From positions 62,982-126,981 of the forward strand of contig JAJEKB010020083.1 in assembly GCA_022393335.1 (NCBI GenBank): a stretch of 64,000 bases of DNA, given 5' to 3'. Shown one piece after another: positions 10,467-22,349 of this stretch. Under the pieces are notes generated by a model. The model ran no database searches, was not told where the DNA came from, and saw only the letters and a list, made by a program, of their open reading frames with translations. How positions within the stretch are numbered: the first letter of the stretch is position 1; every line of letters begins with the position of its first letter. The translations under genes were made by a program, and so were the position numbers. Origin of the DNA: Macrotrachela quadricornifera (Eukaryota; Rotifera; Eurotatoria; Philodinida; Philodinidae).

Positions 10467-11633
10467 TTAATTAATAGAATGAATATGTACAGGTTGTTTA
10501 TCAATTGATTTTGCAATTTTCATAGTAATTTCCACATAACGGAATGTTCTAGGAATTTTTTGTATCCATTGAATCATGAAACAATTATTTAATGTACCAT
10601 TTGTTGAAAGTAACTTTTGTTGATAATCATTTAAATCTTTTATAGAAGATAATTGTTTTTCATAATAACCATGAATAGTAATCGTAACTTTTTCAATTCT
10701 TTTAAAAATTAACCACCAATGATCATGTACACGTTCTGATAAATATTGATTCATATTAATATGACAAATATTAAGATCCAAATATTTCAAATTATGTATA
10801 ACTACATTTGAATATTTTAATTCATCTAGCATTGAATGTAAGGAGTCAAAAGGATGATCTCGAAAACAATAACCATCCAATTTATATTTGATGATTTCAA
10901 GTTTTGACACAATCAAAAGTGGTTGAATTAATAATGATTCGAGATTTTGTGTAAAAGATGATACACTATCACAAATTTCAAGTCTCTTCAATTTCGGCAT
11001 ATGAGACAACATATGTTTTAGATAACAATAATGAAAATTCGTTTTGTTTAGTGAAGTTACATGAAGTATTTCAATATTACTGTCTTTTTCTGCATAATAA
11101 TAACGAGTATATATTTCTCCTCGAACACGTAATCGACATACATGAAGTGTAGGTATATCAAGTATACATGACAACAACCCTGGTGTCATAGTACATACTA
11201 GTGACAAATATTTTAATGAGTGAATCAGTGGAAACATTTTACAAATAATAGGAATTTGTAATACCTTTATTTCAATTATAAGAGATTGAAGATGAAGAAG
11301 ATCTGTGAAATGATATTGAAGAAATTGAAGAAAACAATCAGATTCAATATTATTTGATGGTTGTAAATAAGTAATACGATTAATTATTGAATCAGACCAA
11401 TAAGAATTAATTAAACATGTTGAATGATTATTGTCATCTTTTTCCAAATTCAAATGAAATTTAAGATATGTACAAGCAAGAATTTGATTAAAATAATAAT
11501 TCAAATTATTAAAAGCATTAAATAAATCATGTACTTCTAAATAGGAAAATATTGGTAGCCATACCTCGACAGGTAACTCCTCAGCACGTGTTACCATTGT
11601 ATGTTGTTTAATCATAGTATTGTTTTTACACAT
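10467..11633 (-). CDS. F-box protein with leucine-rich C-terminal region
   Basis: A single uninterrupted 388-codon exon. Residues 17-60 form an F-box (ELPVEVWLPIFSYLE..DLFNAFNNLNYYFNQIL), the Skp1-binding module of SCF ubiquitin ligases. Residues about 90-370 are a leucine- and isoleucine-rich series with irregular spacing (LQSLIIEIKVL, LKYLSLVC, LKRLEICDSVSSF, LKYLDLNICHIN), compatible with degenerate leucine-rich repeats that would bind a substrate. A conserved C-terminal block DHWWLIFKRIEKVTITIHGY is shared with the paralogues. Substrate and process are unknown. An in-frame ATG lies just before the F-box (VTRAEELP), so the true start could be internal. It shares an orientation with all the other F-box genes in the window. 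Confidence 0.85.
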   Translation of the reverse strand: MCKNNTMIKQHTMVTRAEELPVEVWLPIFSYLEVHDLFNAFNNLNYYFNQILACTYLKFHLNLEKDDNNHSTCLINSYWSDSIINRITYLQPSNNIESDCFLQFLQYHFTDLLHLQSLIIEIKVLQIPIICKMFPLIHSLKYLSLVCTMTPGLLSCILDIPTLHVCRLRVRGEIYTRYYYAEKDSNIEILHVTSLNKTNFHYCYLKHMLSHMPKLKRLEICDSVSSFTQNLESLLIQPLLIVSKLEIIKYKLDGYCFRDHPFDSLHSMLDELKYSNVVIHNLKYLDLNICHINMNQYLSERVHDHWWLIFKRIEKVTITIHGYYEKQLSSIKDLNDYQQKLLSTNGTLNNCFMIQWIQKIPRTFRYVEITMKIAKSIDKQPVHIHSIN

Positions 11634-11822
11634 TAGTCAAGTAACATAGATACATGCATATATATACATGCATAGACGTATAGACAGAATGATAAAAAAA
11701 AAAAATTTTATTGCGTCATCACATCATGTGAGTAATGACGACTAGGTAGAGTGTTATGGGAGAACGACCAAATAATACACCTTCTTAGTATTTTACGAAT
11801 ATCTCTCTCCAATTTTGATGTA

Positions 11823-12265
11823 TAGAGTGGTCCATAAGTCAGGTAACAAAGTATTTTTATAGTTTCTTTCTTATAGTTATAGCAAATATACTGAGTGACA
11901 TCAACTAAAGATACAGAATATAAATAATACCTGAACTTCGTAAACTGGTCTAAACGTACGTATACCGGATAATCAATCAAAAAGAATTATGTTGAAGAGA
12001 AAGTTTCATGGTGAAATCCTTCACAGAGACGCATTTTTTCTCTGTAATTTTTTTCTTTTATTGCTTCAATAAAATTTTCTCCCAGAGCTCTTCGAAATAA
12101 TTCTTTTTTACTGGTTATTCTGTATACGTACGTTTAGACCAATTTACGAATTTTAGGTATTATTTATATGCTGTAACTTTAACTTATATCATCTAGTATC
12201 TATGCTATAAATATGAGAAAGAAATTAAAAAAAATACTTTATTACCTGATTTATAGGCCACCCTG
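11823..12265. mobile_element. Tc1/mariner-type MITE with TA flanks
   Basis: Ends TAGAGTGGTCCATAAGTCAGGTA (left) and the complement of CAGGGTGGCCTATAAATCAGGTA (right), each preceded by GATG-TA, so TA duplications flank the element at 11821-11822 and 12266-12267. The arms (11823-11997 and 12093-12265, about 175 bp each) share AAACGTACGTATAC and AATAATACCT words in inverted orientation. The centre is unique and non-coding. The ORF at 11708-11980 lies inside the left arm and is not a gene. Confidence 0.8.
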
Positions 12266-12978
12266 TACATCCATGAATAACTTTTAAAATACTCCGTGTA
12301 ATTTTCTAGAAAACCTAGCGAAAGAGTTCTTTCAAAGAATGACTGAAAAATGACATTCGATCAACACTTCAAAAATGCATGTTTATAAAACTAATCATTT
12401 CATTTCTTCTAGCTAAACAGGTACCAAACTCTGTTCTAATGCAATTTTCCTGCGTTTTTATTTGTACTCTTTTTGATAAAACTCAAAAGAAAAGATTTGG
12501 ATATGATGGAGAGGTTCCATGACCTAATCTTCTTACAAAGCGAATTAAAACCACCGATCTCTCTTGTTCTATACATCAAACATTGCAGAAAAAATTTTCA
12601 TAATATTCTGCTTTTGTTGAAATGATCGAATAAACATTTTCTTTCAACTTCGAATCCACTTAACGTAACAAAATTAAAATTGTGAAGAGCGTTAATGTAA
12701 CATTTTCAAAACGAAAATAACAGGGATCAAAAATTGAGCTTTTGACAAGCTATAAATCAGCTTATTCAATCTGTTTTGTATGTGGATGAAAGAGCGATAA
12801 AAAATCGTTAATATAAAAGACAATGCTTGGAAAGTGGTGCATTGTCGAAAGTGATATTCTCAAAATCTCAAGAGAGCTATTTATTGCAATAGTATTAAAT
12901 ATAATAGAAGTTTTCGTATTCAAAAGATATATTTAATAATAAAAAAAGATATTATTTAACTAATAGAGACAATATCTA
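12266..12978. other. Intergenic between two F-box genes
   Basis: AT-rich DNA with no recognised exon, RNA gene or clear repeat. Confidence 0.4.
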
Positions 12979-14073
12979 TTAATGTTTATTATCGATTAAT
13001 TTTGTTATATTAATTGTAATCTCCATATAATGAGATGTTTTGAAATTATTTTCAATCCATTCAATCTTAAAACAATTATTTAATTGATTATTTTTTGAGA
13101 GTAACATTTGTTGATAATCATTTAAATTTCTTGTAGAAGATAATTGTTTTTCATAATAACCATGAATACTAATTTTAACTTTTTCAATTCTTGTAAAAAT
13201 AAACCACCAATTGTCATGTATATCGTCCCATAAATATTCATTCATATTTATATTACAAATATTAATATCAACATATTTAAAGTTATGTATTTCTGTACTT
13301 GAATATATTAATTTATCCATCATACAATATAGAGAGTCAAAAGATTGACCTCGAACACAATAACCTTCCAATTTATATTTGAGAATTTGAAGGTTTGATG
13401 AATTAAAAATTGGTTGAATCAATAATGATTCGAGATTTCGTGTAAAAGATGATACACTATTACTAATTTCAAGTCTCTTCAATTTTGGCATATGACATAA
13501 TAATGGTTTAACATAATAATTATGTGCTTTATTTAATGATATTATATAAAGTATTTCAAGATTACTATTTGTTACCGAATGATAATCATGCGTATCTGTT
13601 TCTTTTCTAACACTTAATCGACATACATGAAGTTTAGATATATTAAGTATAGATTGAAATAATGATGGTGTCATAATGCATACTATTGATAAATATTTTA
13701 ATGAATTAATTTGTGGAAGTACCTGACAAACAACAGGTATCTGTGATAGATCTATGTCAATAGTAAGAGATTGAAGTTGAAAAAGTTTTTTAAAATGCCA
13801 TTCAATAAAATAATTCGATTGAATATTATTTGATAATTGTAAATAAGTAATACGATTAAGTATCGAATCAGACCAATAAGCATTAGTTAAATATTTTGAA
13901 AAATTATTATCATTTTTTTTCAAATTTAAATGAAATTTAAGATAACTACATGCAAGAATTTGATTAAAATAATAATTTAAATTGTTGAAAGCATTAAATA
14001 AATCATGTGCTTCTAAATAAGAAAATATCGGTAACCAAATTTCAACAGGTAAATGTTCAGCATATGACATCAT
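12979..14073 (-). CDS. F-box protein, paralogue of the neighbouring gene
   Basis: The open frame extends to 14142, but the start is placed at the paired ATG at 14073-14068 (MMSYAEHLPVEIW). The extra N-terminal codons read through an ATATAT microsatellite and are not conserved in the paralogue. The protein is about 364 residues: F-box (HLPVEIWLPIFSYLEAHDLFNAFNNLNYYFNQIL), then a leucine-rich region with the same landmarks as the gene at 10467-11633 (LKRLEISNSVSSF, LESLLIQP, WWFIFTRIEKVKISIHGYYE). The two genes are clearly sister duplicates in the same orientation. Sequence homologous to the other gene's extra N-terminus exists just upstream but is out of frame, which supports the later start. 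The role as an SCF substrate receptor is inferred from the family. Confidence 0.82.
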   Translation of the reverse strand: MMSYAEHLPVEIWLPIFSYLEAHDLFNAFNNLNYYFNQILACSYLKFHLNLKKNDNNFSKYLTNAYWSDSILNRITYLQLSNNIQSNYFIEWHFKKLFQLQSLTIDIDLSQIPVVCQVLPQINSLKYLSIVCIMTPSLFQSILNISKLHVCRLSVRKETDTHDYHSVTNSNLEILYIISLNKAHNYYVKPLLCHMPKLKRLEISNSVSSFTRNLESLLIQPIFNSSNLQILKYKLEGYCVRGQSFDSLYCMMDKLIYSSTEIHNFKYVDINICNINMNEYLWDDIHDNWWFIFTRIEKVKISIHGYYEKQLSSTRNLNDYQQMLLSKNNQLNNCFKIEWIENNFKTSHYMEITINITKLIDNKH

Positions 14074-14142
14074 CGTATGTTCTTTTGAAAATATCTTTGT
14101 TCTTGCGCATTGATCCTGTAATACACATATATATATGTACAT

Positions 14143-15870
14143 ATATATATATAGATAAGAACGAAAAAAAAATCACTTTTATGAGTCATGATATTTGTGC
14201 AAGCGAAAGAACGAAACAGTTCAAAGGGATTAACTTTTTTTTTCTTTATCCATGACTCATTAATTGGCATAGAATTCTATTCGTCAACAAATACAAATTT
14301 AAAAAGAAAGATTCAAATAAATGCATTTTATTGATTCAGTTTTGAATGAAAATAAATAATATTTATTGACAAATAGAGTCTAAAGATAAGAAAGTTAAAT
14401 AATACTTTTTAATCAAACATATGAACTAAAAGTAAAAATTTATGTAATATTCAATATGTTTAAATTTATCTCAGTCTATTCTATTTTGATATATATTCTA
14501 AGTGAAATATATCGATCAGTATTTAGCTTATTTAATGGATTGATTTGCATAGTATTATCCTTTTTTTTTCTCTATAATTAACTATCATTAATCAATATAA
14601 ACATTGAATAAAAACTGATAGTTTATTCAAATATGACATACGAGATGAAAAGATATTTATTATTGAAAAATTTTATTCATTTATAATATTTATATAAAGT
14701 GTTTAAGAAATAGACAGTACTCAAATTTCGTTCAACTGTAAAATATGGTGTGAAGTGAGAAATTTTTTACAAATGAAAAGACAATTTCAATTATAAAAAA
14801 TACATTCTCTCATTCTATGTTTAAAGAAGAAAAACAAACACATGATATTTTTCATCTTTTTCTATTCTAACATGTATTTAATCTGCATCGTTTAATATCA
14901 TCAAATAATTGAAAAGAAGATAATCTGTTTAATTAACATCAGATTAAAATATGACAAATACGAATTAAATATTCGCCTATAAATATTGACTTTAATAAAA
15001 ATGAAGTATTTTTAAATATTTTTTTTTAGCCAGTTTATTTATGAAAATTTATTGTATAAATCATTTTTTTTTTCATTAAATGATATTCATTGATCGTCAT
15101 CATAGTTTTCTGAAAACTTTTGATTTTAAAAAATTCATATTAAAATCAACATTATTTGAGATACTTTTAAGTAAATTACTATTCGAATATTAAAATATAA
15201 CGAAGTGATTCATCTGTTAAAATATTGATAGCTTAAATCTTGAAAAGTTTCAAAAAATACGAAGAATAGATGTCGCTAATATCTTTTCCATTTCTTATGA
15301 CATTAAACCTATCAAAGAGTGCAATTGTGTTAATTTGTTATAATGCTACCGTAGGTATTTCCTATAGATGACTATTATTACGTTTATTCACTGATTGTAA
15401 ATGAATTATACAATTAAGCACAGAATTGCATCGAAAGAATATAGTTACGATCCTTTTTCAATAATCGAACTAAACGAATATAATGCATAGAGAAAGTTGC
15501 ATTTTTAATGTTTGTAATAGATTGATGTTTTCAAAATGAACAATATTACTATCATCATTTTGGTTACATAAGCCTCAATAAATGCTGATATTTGTAGTGA
15601 AAACTCTGGAAATTTCAAAGGATAAGTTTTCGAAGCACATCAATCGGCAAAACTAGATGGATATTCGTATTAGGACAAGACCAATCGTCCAACAAGTATT
15701 ATGCAATCGTTAATCACCTAAAGATTTCTTTTTTTCCATTTATGAAGAAAATATAAACAACATGAAGATTTTTCAGCTTTTCAAATGATGATCTCATTCA
15801 TTAAATATGATTTTTGTAAAATATAACAATCTATTTGAAAATCAAATAATTTTTCATATTCATAAAAAAA
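14143..15870. other. Intergenic, nothing recognised
   Basis: Very AT-rich, with short homopolymer runs. A TATATATGTACATATATATA stretch at about 14129-14148 lies upstream of the F-box gene. No exon with splice support was found on either strand. Confidence 0.4.
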
Positions 15871-15876
15871 AAAAAC

Positions 15877-16221
15877 TTAAATATTCTTTTTAAAATATTC
15901 AATAGCATCTTGAATAGCTTTTTCACTTTGTTCATTAACTTGTGAAGTACCATCTGGTCGAACAATAAAACCATGGACTGTACCAGGATATTTAATAAAT
16001 GTTCCAAGACCATTTTCTGTTAGTTCTTTTTCAAAATATTCTTCAAGATCAGGTGCAAAAGCATGATCAGTTTCTGCACATAAAAAGAGTATAGGTCGTT
16101 TTATTTGTCCAGCCTCTTCCTTTACTAGTCTTGATGGATGTCCAACTATAGCTGTTTTTATTGTTGATGATANNNNNNNNNNTTGTTTTGCACCAGGATC
16201 GAGACAATGTGAACTATCCAT
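15877..16221 (-). CDS. Dienelactone-hydrolase family protein, 3' part, gap-interrupted
   Basis: Minus-strand translation gives TIKTAIVGHPSRLVKEEAGQ, KRPILFLCAETDHAFAPD, FIKYPGTVHGFIVRPDG and AIQDAIEYFKKNI. This is the C-terminal half of a dienelactone hydrolase (carboxymethylenebutenolidase-like, alpha/beta-hydrolase, usually about 240 residues). The Asp (AETD..F) and His (TVHGF) of the Cys-Asp-His triad are present. Ten N (16173-16182) interrupt the reading. Just before the gap the frame reads HCLDPGAKQ, which resembles but does not match the GxCxGAK nucleophile elbow, so the gap or its edges may be wrong. The amino-terminal half was not found upstream. It could be the last exon of a real gene, a misassembly or a truncated pseudogene. 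Confidence 0.6.
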   Translation of the reverse strand: MDSSHCLDPGAKQXXXXSSTIKTAIVGHPSRLVKEEAGQIKRPILFLCAETDHAFAPDLEEYFEKELTENGLGTFIKYPGTVHGFIVRPDGTSQVNEQSEKAIQDAIEYFKKNI

Positions 16222-17574
16222 TATATTAATATAAAATAATCTTCAATAGAAAGAAAGATGGGACTTATTTCAGGCACGAATCAACTGTGTATTATAACTT
16301 GATTGTGAACAACTATAGAATAACTAAAACGAACAATGGTAATATCTATTTAAATGTCTTATAATATCATTCTTCTTATTTATTTTTAATAGTAACCATT
16401 AACTGTTGAAAAGCTCTAGATGACGTTGGTATCCTATATATAACCATTCAAAAACTATAACATTTCTCTTATTTCATGTATTTACCATTAGATCGCATAT
16501 TTTGCACAACTTATATTTACTTCTCTTCGTCGGAACTTCTAAATATTTAATTAACTGAATCAATTTTCTAAAATTGATCAATATTATTTATTTTGAATAA
16601 AATCATTTTTTTTATAGTAAAATAATTTAAACGTTATCCGTTATGTTTATTTCAAATAGTATTATAGGTTGTATATTTCACATAAAATTGATAATATTAG
16701 TAGTATTATTATTAAAATTGATATTATTGTGTCTGAACAATATCAACGAAAATGGACAAGAATTCCAATTACAGGTAATAAAAAGCTTGTTTGTCATCAA
16801 TCTGTATTTCTCACTTATTTTCTTGAATTTAATATTGTGTATTTGATGTTATTACCAAGTTTATACTTGTAAAGTAGCAGTTCACATTTATTTTGACCAT
16901 AGTTGTATTACTAGAACAGAAGGCGTGATTGATAAAATGATTGCAAACTTTTTCCTTTTTTTGTCTCTCAAAAAATTATATTTTATCCTTCATTCATTTT
17001 TAAATCTTTGTTCAAATGAACTCTATTTCATATCAATTTATACAATCTATATAGAAAAAAAATGGTATTTGTTTTTGACAACAAATGTACAAAACTCTTT
17101 ATAAAATATATATTGATGTATAAATAAATATTTTCTATGAATGAGAAGTACAGAATAACCCGAAATCAGCTAGTACTGTTCGTTACAATTCATTCACTGG
17201 TAATATTGTTTTACAAAAGAAAATAGACAAATTTGCGTCAACTTATGATTGAATTTCGAGAAATTGAAAGATTTTTATTAATAGGGTGTATCTATGGAAT
17301 GTTACCAAATCGATGCGGCGATCACGTCTAAATTCACTGAAACTTCCAAGTTTTGTAGAACTTTTTGTCCTAATCATTTTAGTAACAATTTTTGTTAGGA
17401 TTTGATCCTATTTCCATATCGATATGGAAAATGGATATGGTCGGTGTATCGGCATGGGGATATTCCGTAAATATAACGAATAAGAAGTACCCATTCTTTT
17501 ATTAGAGGAAAATCTTGTAATAATTTTAATATCATTACGATGAAATTCTTCTTTCTTGGTACAAATTATTATTA
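16222..17574. other. Intergenic, nothing recognised
   Basis: No amino-terminal dienelactone-hydrolase exon could be found here. The two overlapping plus-strand ORFs at 16643-16872 are rich in I/L/N and lack any motif or splice support. Confidence 0.4.
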
Positions 17575-17760
17575 CAAAAATGCATTTAATTTCACGCTCG
17601 TTTAGAAAAATTCATATATATGCAAATAATGATCAAACGTGCTCATATACGAATGTATTTAAATATATGTTGTAGGTGATATGTGAAAAATCATGACAGT
17701 GAATAAAATGAACATAGAAGAGTACTTTTTTCTATAGCATTGAAATCGATGTTCTCTTAA
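17575..17760. repeat. 3' flank duplicated with the stalked-protein gene (copy 1)
   Basis: Matches 33170-33340 with moderate divergence: TTTAGAAAAAT, CAAA.ATGATCAAAC, ATTTAAATATATGT, AAAATGAACA.A.AAGA and GTTCTCTTA. In the second copy this flank directly adjoins the stop codon of the gene. Here it is separated from the gene by the insertion at 17761-18689. Confidence 0.75.
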
Positions 17761-18689
17761 GGAGTCTCTCCTCTAAAAAGCGATCTCAGGCCAGGAACAT
17801 CAAAACGGGCTGATATTTGAAGAATATATTGGATCTGTGATAGGTTGTATGTGCCAGTGTCCGACATTGGCATGTGATAAAAATTTCAGCTTTCTGTCAT
17901 AACATTTAATGGAGATACAGATTGAATAAGAGTCAAAAAATTCCTCATCGAATCTTCAAAAGTTTTCAGTTGCTCTTCAATATATATACTTGATATTTTT
18001 GTTGTTTGAAAGAACATATCCGAATGCAGTGTCTTTTAGGATCCTTTTCATTTAATCTTATTTTTTTAAGAAAAAAACGATCCTGACAAGTTAAGGGTGA
18101 GAGATGAATCCTCAAAAAACGACGCTCTGATTAAGAAAGAATTTTTTAATGTAATAAAAGTAAAGCCTGTTTCAAAAAAGAGCTCTGATAAGCACTGCAT
18201 TCAGACGCGCTCTTTTAAACAATATGAGAATGTTCGGCTTCATCTCATATTGTAGTCAACTTACACTGAAGATGCATCGTGAGCTCATCATTTAGAGAAA
18301 AAAAACGCAGATTCTACAAATGGATTTATTTATTCAAATTCAGAAAAAATAATATCAGGTTGATATATCTACAGTATAATTCAATGGGCGTGTATAAAAT
18401 ACATAGCAATTGAAGTAAGGTAATACTACCTATTATGCTTAATATAAAAAAGTTATATGCAAGGAATACTATACAGGGTATTCAAAACTGAATAACTATA
18501 GAAAACAAAAAAAAATTTCTCAGAATACATGATAGTGGAGTGGAAATTTTTTGTGAGGAGTCTATTGAAACCTGGTCATTCTTTAAAAAGTCATACATAT
18601 TCAGAAAGAGGAAACGTCAGCGCATCTTCCTATACTAAAAACTCAATATTAGTAGCTTTTGGAAAAATCAAGTTTAGGTGAGGGTGCAC
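17761..18689. mobile_element. TTAA-flanked insertion at a stop codon (929 bp)
   Basis: The left flank ends CTTAA (17756-17760) and the right flank begins CTTAA (18689-18693). The homologous site 33335-33348 has a single CTTA, so the segment is an insertion with a CTTAA or TTAA duplication. The right-hand TTAA overlaps the TAA stop of the gene at 18690-20390, and the duplication keeps that stop. Read in reverse, the right end (TTAAGTGCACCCTCACC, then ATAGGAAGATGCGCTG about 60 bases in) aligns with the left end of 36171-37325. No transposase ORF. TTAA targets are typical of piggyBac-type elements; the ends have no clear inverted repeat, so the class is tentative. Confidence 0.75.
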
Positions 18690-20390
18690 TTAAACAATTC
18701 CATAAATATTAGCCTCACTATATTGGACACTATTGTCAGATCCTCTTTGTGATGTAATCGATAATCGATAACTAGTATAAGCAAGAGTATTACTAAAATT
18801 TTGCATTCCCACATAAGTTAATCGACCAGGATCCACTGAAGATGAAATACCTGTTGGTCCTGAATAAATCAATGTCCAACTTGATCCTAAACTTAATTGT
18901 GCACTTGCATTATTACTTCCTTCAAGTGTTATTGTTATAGGATCTCGAGTTGGACTATCATTAGCTGTAGCAAATAAAATTCCCGTTGCAATAGAACTGC
19001 CCACATATGGTGTAACATATAAACCCGTATTGACACCAACTGTAGATGATGTACCACCATTGCCAAAATTTAAATATTTAGAATTTGTGTTACCATCAAA
19101 AGCATTTAGCGGATACTCCGATACAGGATAATTACCGATAGAGGAACCACTTGATGCGCCTGCTGATATATTATATATACCAACAACAGTATCATTTGTA
19201 CCAGTGATTCTCATATATTGAGATGCACGAGTTGTAGTTGTAGTGGTTATAGTTACTGATGTTGAAGTCATAGCAATTGTTGAAGTAGTTATTGTCACTG
19301 TTGTTGTCGTTGTTTGGGTCGTTTGGGGTTTGAACAAGACAGCAAGCAAAATTGAAGTAATAACGATGCTAAGAATTAGAGCAGCTATCATAAATGCTAT
19401 TATACACAAACATCTGTATCTATAACAAACATTAGTAGTTGAAGAAGTATACAATAAACGATAAGAAGGAAAATATTCACTTTTTCTTCTTATTTCTATT
19501 TGAGTTCTGATGATAATCTTTCGTGAAACTCGTTCCATCTGACCATTTATCTATTGTCTGTTTTCAGTCGAGAGATGAGTTTGCAGAAGAAAATAAAAAA
19601 TAATTATTTGTCTTACTTTGATATGATGGAAGTCATCACTCACACTGTTCTAGAAAAAATTGATTATTGATATTCAAAGTAATTTTGTATCTGATAAAAG
19701 AAATTACCTTATGATCAGCGACTTTGAGTAATTTTGAAGAGGATTTTTTAGCATTAAACATTGTTTGATGGCTTTGTAGTTGTAAGTCTTTCTTTAAATT
19801 ATCGTTTTTCCAAATATTTTGGCTTGACTATTACGAAAAATAAGGTTAGCAATTATTTACTGTTTTCTTTTTTTTATCTTACTTGAGATGATGTAGGATG
19901 AATTCCATGAATTTTAGTGACACTGACAGGATGTGTTGTATTCTTGGAACGTTTTATTGAATTTTTGGTGATCGACGTGTTTCTTGAAGTATTTGCATGA
20001 TGATGAATATTTGTAGTTTTTGTAATCTGTTTAAACAAAAACTTATTACAAAATGTTTAGAATATCAGAGAAAGTTAACCGAATATAAATTGTTATGCTT
20101 TTTAATTCTCATATTGCTTGTGAATCGAATAGCTACATGAATAACATTTTTGAATCGTGATTTTGATAACGATGAATGGTGAGGCTAAATTAACTATATG
20201 ATAAGAACGAGAAGAAATGATATGAAGGAATCTTACGCGATTTCTGAGAGGTCTATGACGAGGAAGTTTTATGACATTTGGTTCGATTGATTGAACATGA
20301 TCTAAAATACTAGCTATATACAAGTTGAATACATGGTATGAAATAATGATTACCTCTTGTTAATTGTATGTGATTCGAATGTGTTGTCAT
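18690..20390 (-). CDS. Membrane-anchored protein, Thr-rich stalk, discoidin-like outer domain (copy 1)
   Basis: Six exons on the minus strand: 20354-20390, 20237-20301, 19883-20026, 19708-19827, 19617-19649 and 18690-19538. All junctions are GT-AG with compatible phase, giving 415 residues. Residues 1-133 are basic and Ser/Asn/His-rich. A hydrophobic segment (CLCIIAFMIAALILSIVITS and following, about 176-202) is the likely transmembrane anchor, followed by a Thr-rich stalk (about 205-240). The last 170 residues (QYMRITGTNDTVVGIYN..., NAFDGNTNSKYLNFGNGG, SWTLIYSG, NTLAYTSYRLSI, VQYSEANIYG) form a beta-rich, discoidin/galactose-binding-like domain. Type II topology (outer C-terminus) is inferred. 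The domain resembles ones known from bacterial secreted proteins. A minimal alternative is that translation starts at exon 6 (ATG 19538). Ligand unknown. Confidence 0.75.
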
Positions 20391-22349
20391 TACAACCGCC
20401 TTCTAAGTTATTGTGAAAAAGTTCTTATTTAAAATTCTTTTGATAGAATGAAGGTATTTATATATCTGGCTTCTCTGATCTGCTAGATGTTTTTAATTAT
20501 ATGACAAGAAAAACATAATTATTTCACATTGCTTTTATATAAATAAAAAACACTACATTGTGTAATAAAATGACGTTGTATTTCTACATACATTATTTTT
20601 ACTTTCCATCCATTGAATTTTTGATTAAGAATGTTGTATTTCACTCAAGGCTTCTTTGATTTTTCATGCAAATCTATGTCTGTATGAAGCCGTTGAATCA
20701 TACCACTGTTTCATGACCCGATAGAATCTTAGCTCCATCAGAGTCCAATCTTTTATCCACAGCTACAGCTAGTCATGATTACAGAAAATATATCAAGCTT
20801 TCGAAACTCTCTCCGAACAGTAAGTTATAGCGCAAGATAGCCAAAAGCTAGAGCACTCTTCTTCTGACTTTGTCATCTAGTTTACTATATTCGTTAGTTT
20901 TAAGATAGATCGATACTGATTATAAGTTTACTTCTTTTACAAAAGAGATTTCTATACAATAGTTCTCAATGAGGGTTATTACGTATGGAGAAATATTCTT
21001 GTTTATACACATTGATCGAAAATGTATCTTTTAGCTACAATGATTATTATTGCAGCTGAAACAAACTTGAATGGCGTTCAAGAAACTAAAATCTCGATTC
21101 TATTGATAGGTAAAAGTAACAACAACAAGAATGAATCTCATTAAATTCATCATATAGAGTTATTTATTCAAGTTTAACTGAAAAGAATTTTCTAGAGAAG
21201 ATCGCATCAATCGAAATAGAAAAAACGGTTTTACAAGATTTTTCGAATGTAACAGTAATTTTTTCCATTATACCGTTAATAAAAGTCTCTTAATTTGGTA
21301 TTTGTTTCACTTCATATTGCTTTCATGAACTTATTCGTCATGTTGTTTCTGTATTCATTCACTTTGATTGAAATGACCAAAAAGAATCATGCTTCTTTTT
21401 ACATACAAACATTTTCACACTGACTTTATGTTCTGTACCAATGTCTGCATAGTCAGATGTCACTGTCTAATCAGAATATGATGATGAAATCATTGATTAC
21501 ATTGTTTCATACGTGAGCTTTATTGAATAATTTTCATACATAATAGATATGATTTCATCAAGTCTTGACTTCCACGAACAAACGTTCAAAGCACTGTTCA
21601 AAATTATCATTGTAAGTTGAAAAACAAAATTTTTATTTTTGTTTTATTTTTAGAAAGCATTATGTCGTAGTTTATTTTGATTGCTTCATTTTTCTCTATT
21701 ACTCTGATCTCTAAATCATCTAGATCTTGAATAGTTGTTACTTAGATATTTATTTTGCTATGTTCCTATCAAAAGAATTTGTCTCTTTGAATTCATTGAT
21801 GGTCTAACTTTTCATCAGGAGATACTTCATTATCTTCAAAAACGTGATTATTAGTCCATCGTGTTAATGAATTATATCCTCTCTACCGTCGATTAATCAG
21901 TGAGAAGCCTACTCTTTTTTTAAACCATCAAGTACTAGTATAATAGCTTTATGTTTTAACTGACGGCATGAATGTCTTCCAATAACATCTTCAACGAAGT
22001 GAATGAAGGATTTTATCCCAACATTTGTGAGTTGTAGTTGAAATAGAGCCAACTGTCAGCTAATCTGCAGCTAAGAATTGACACTGTATTAATGATATAT
22101 TAATCAAAATGCATTTTCAATACCAAAATCACCTTTATATACTTTAGGAATTGAATGAATAATGAACTGAAAGAGATGAATTCATCTTTGAAATGTGCCC
22201 TCTCTCATTGGTATTCTGTTATATGTTTCATTCGAAGAAAAGCTCATCTTTTCATCCGTTTCTGTACTTATCGAAAATTTAGATGATTTTGAACTCTATT
22301 CGATTTAATGAACGGATAAATAACACGTTCAGGAGAAAATTTTCGTAGT
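20391..22349. other. Intergenic, nothing recognised
   Basis: Contains the presumed promoter of the gene starting at 20390. No TATA box or other element is clear, and no exons or strong repeats were seen. Confidence 0.4.

Noticed and set aside
14074..14142. Longer amino end of the F-box protein (MYIYICVLQDQ...)
   Set aside because: It reads an ATATAT microsatellite and is not conserved in the sister gene, whose homologous upstream sequence is in another frame.
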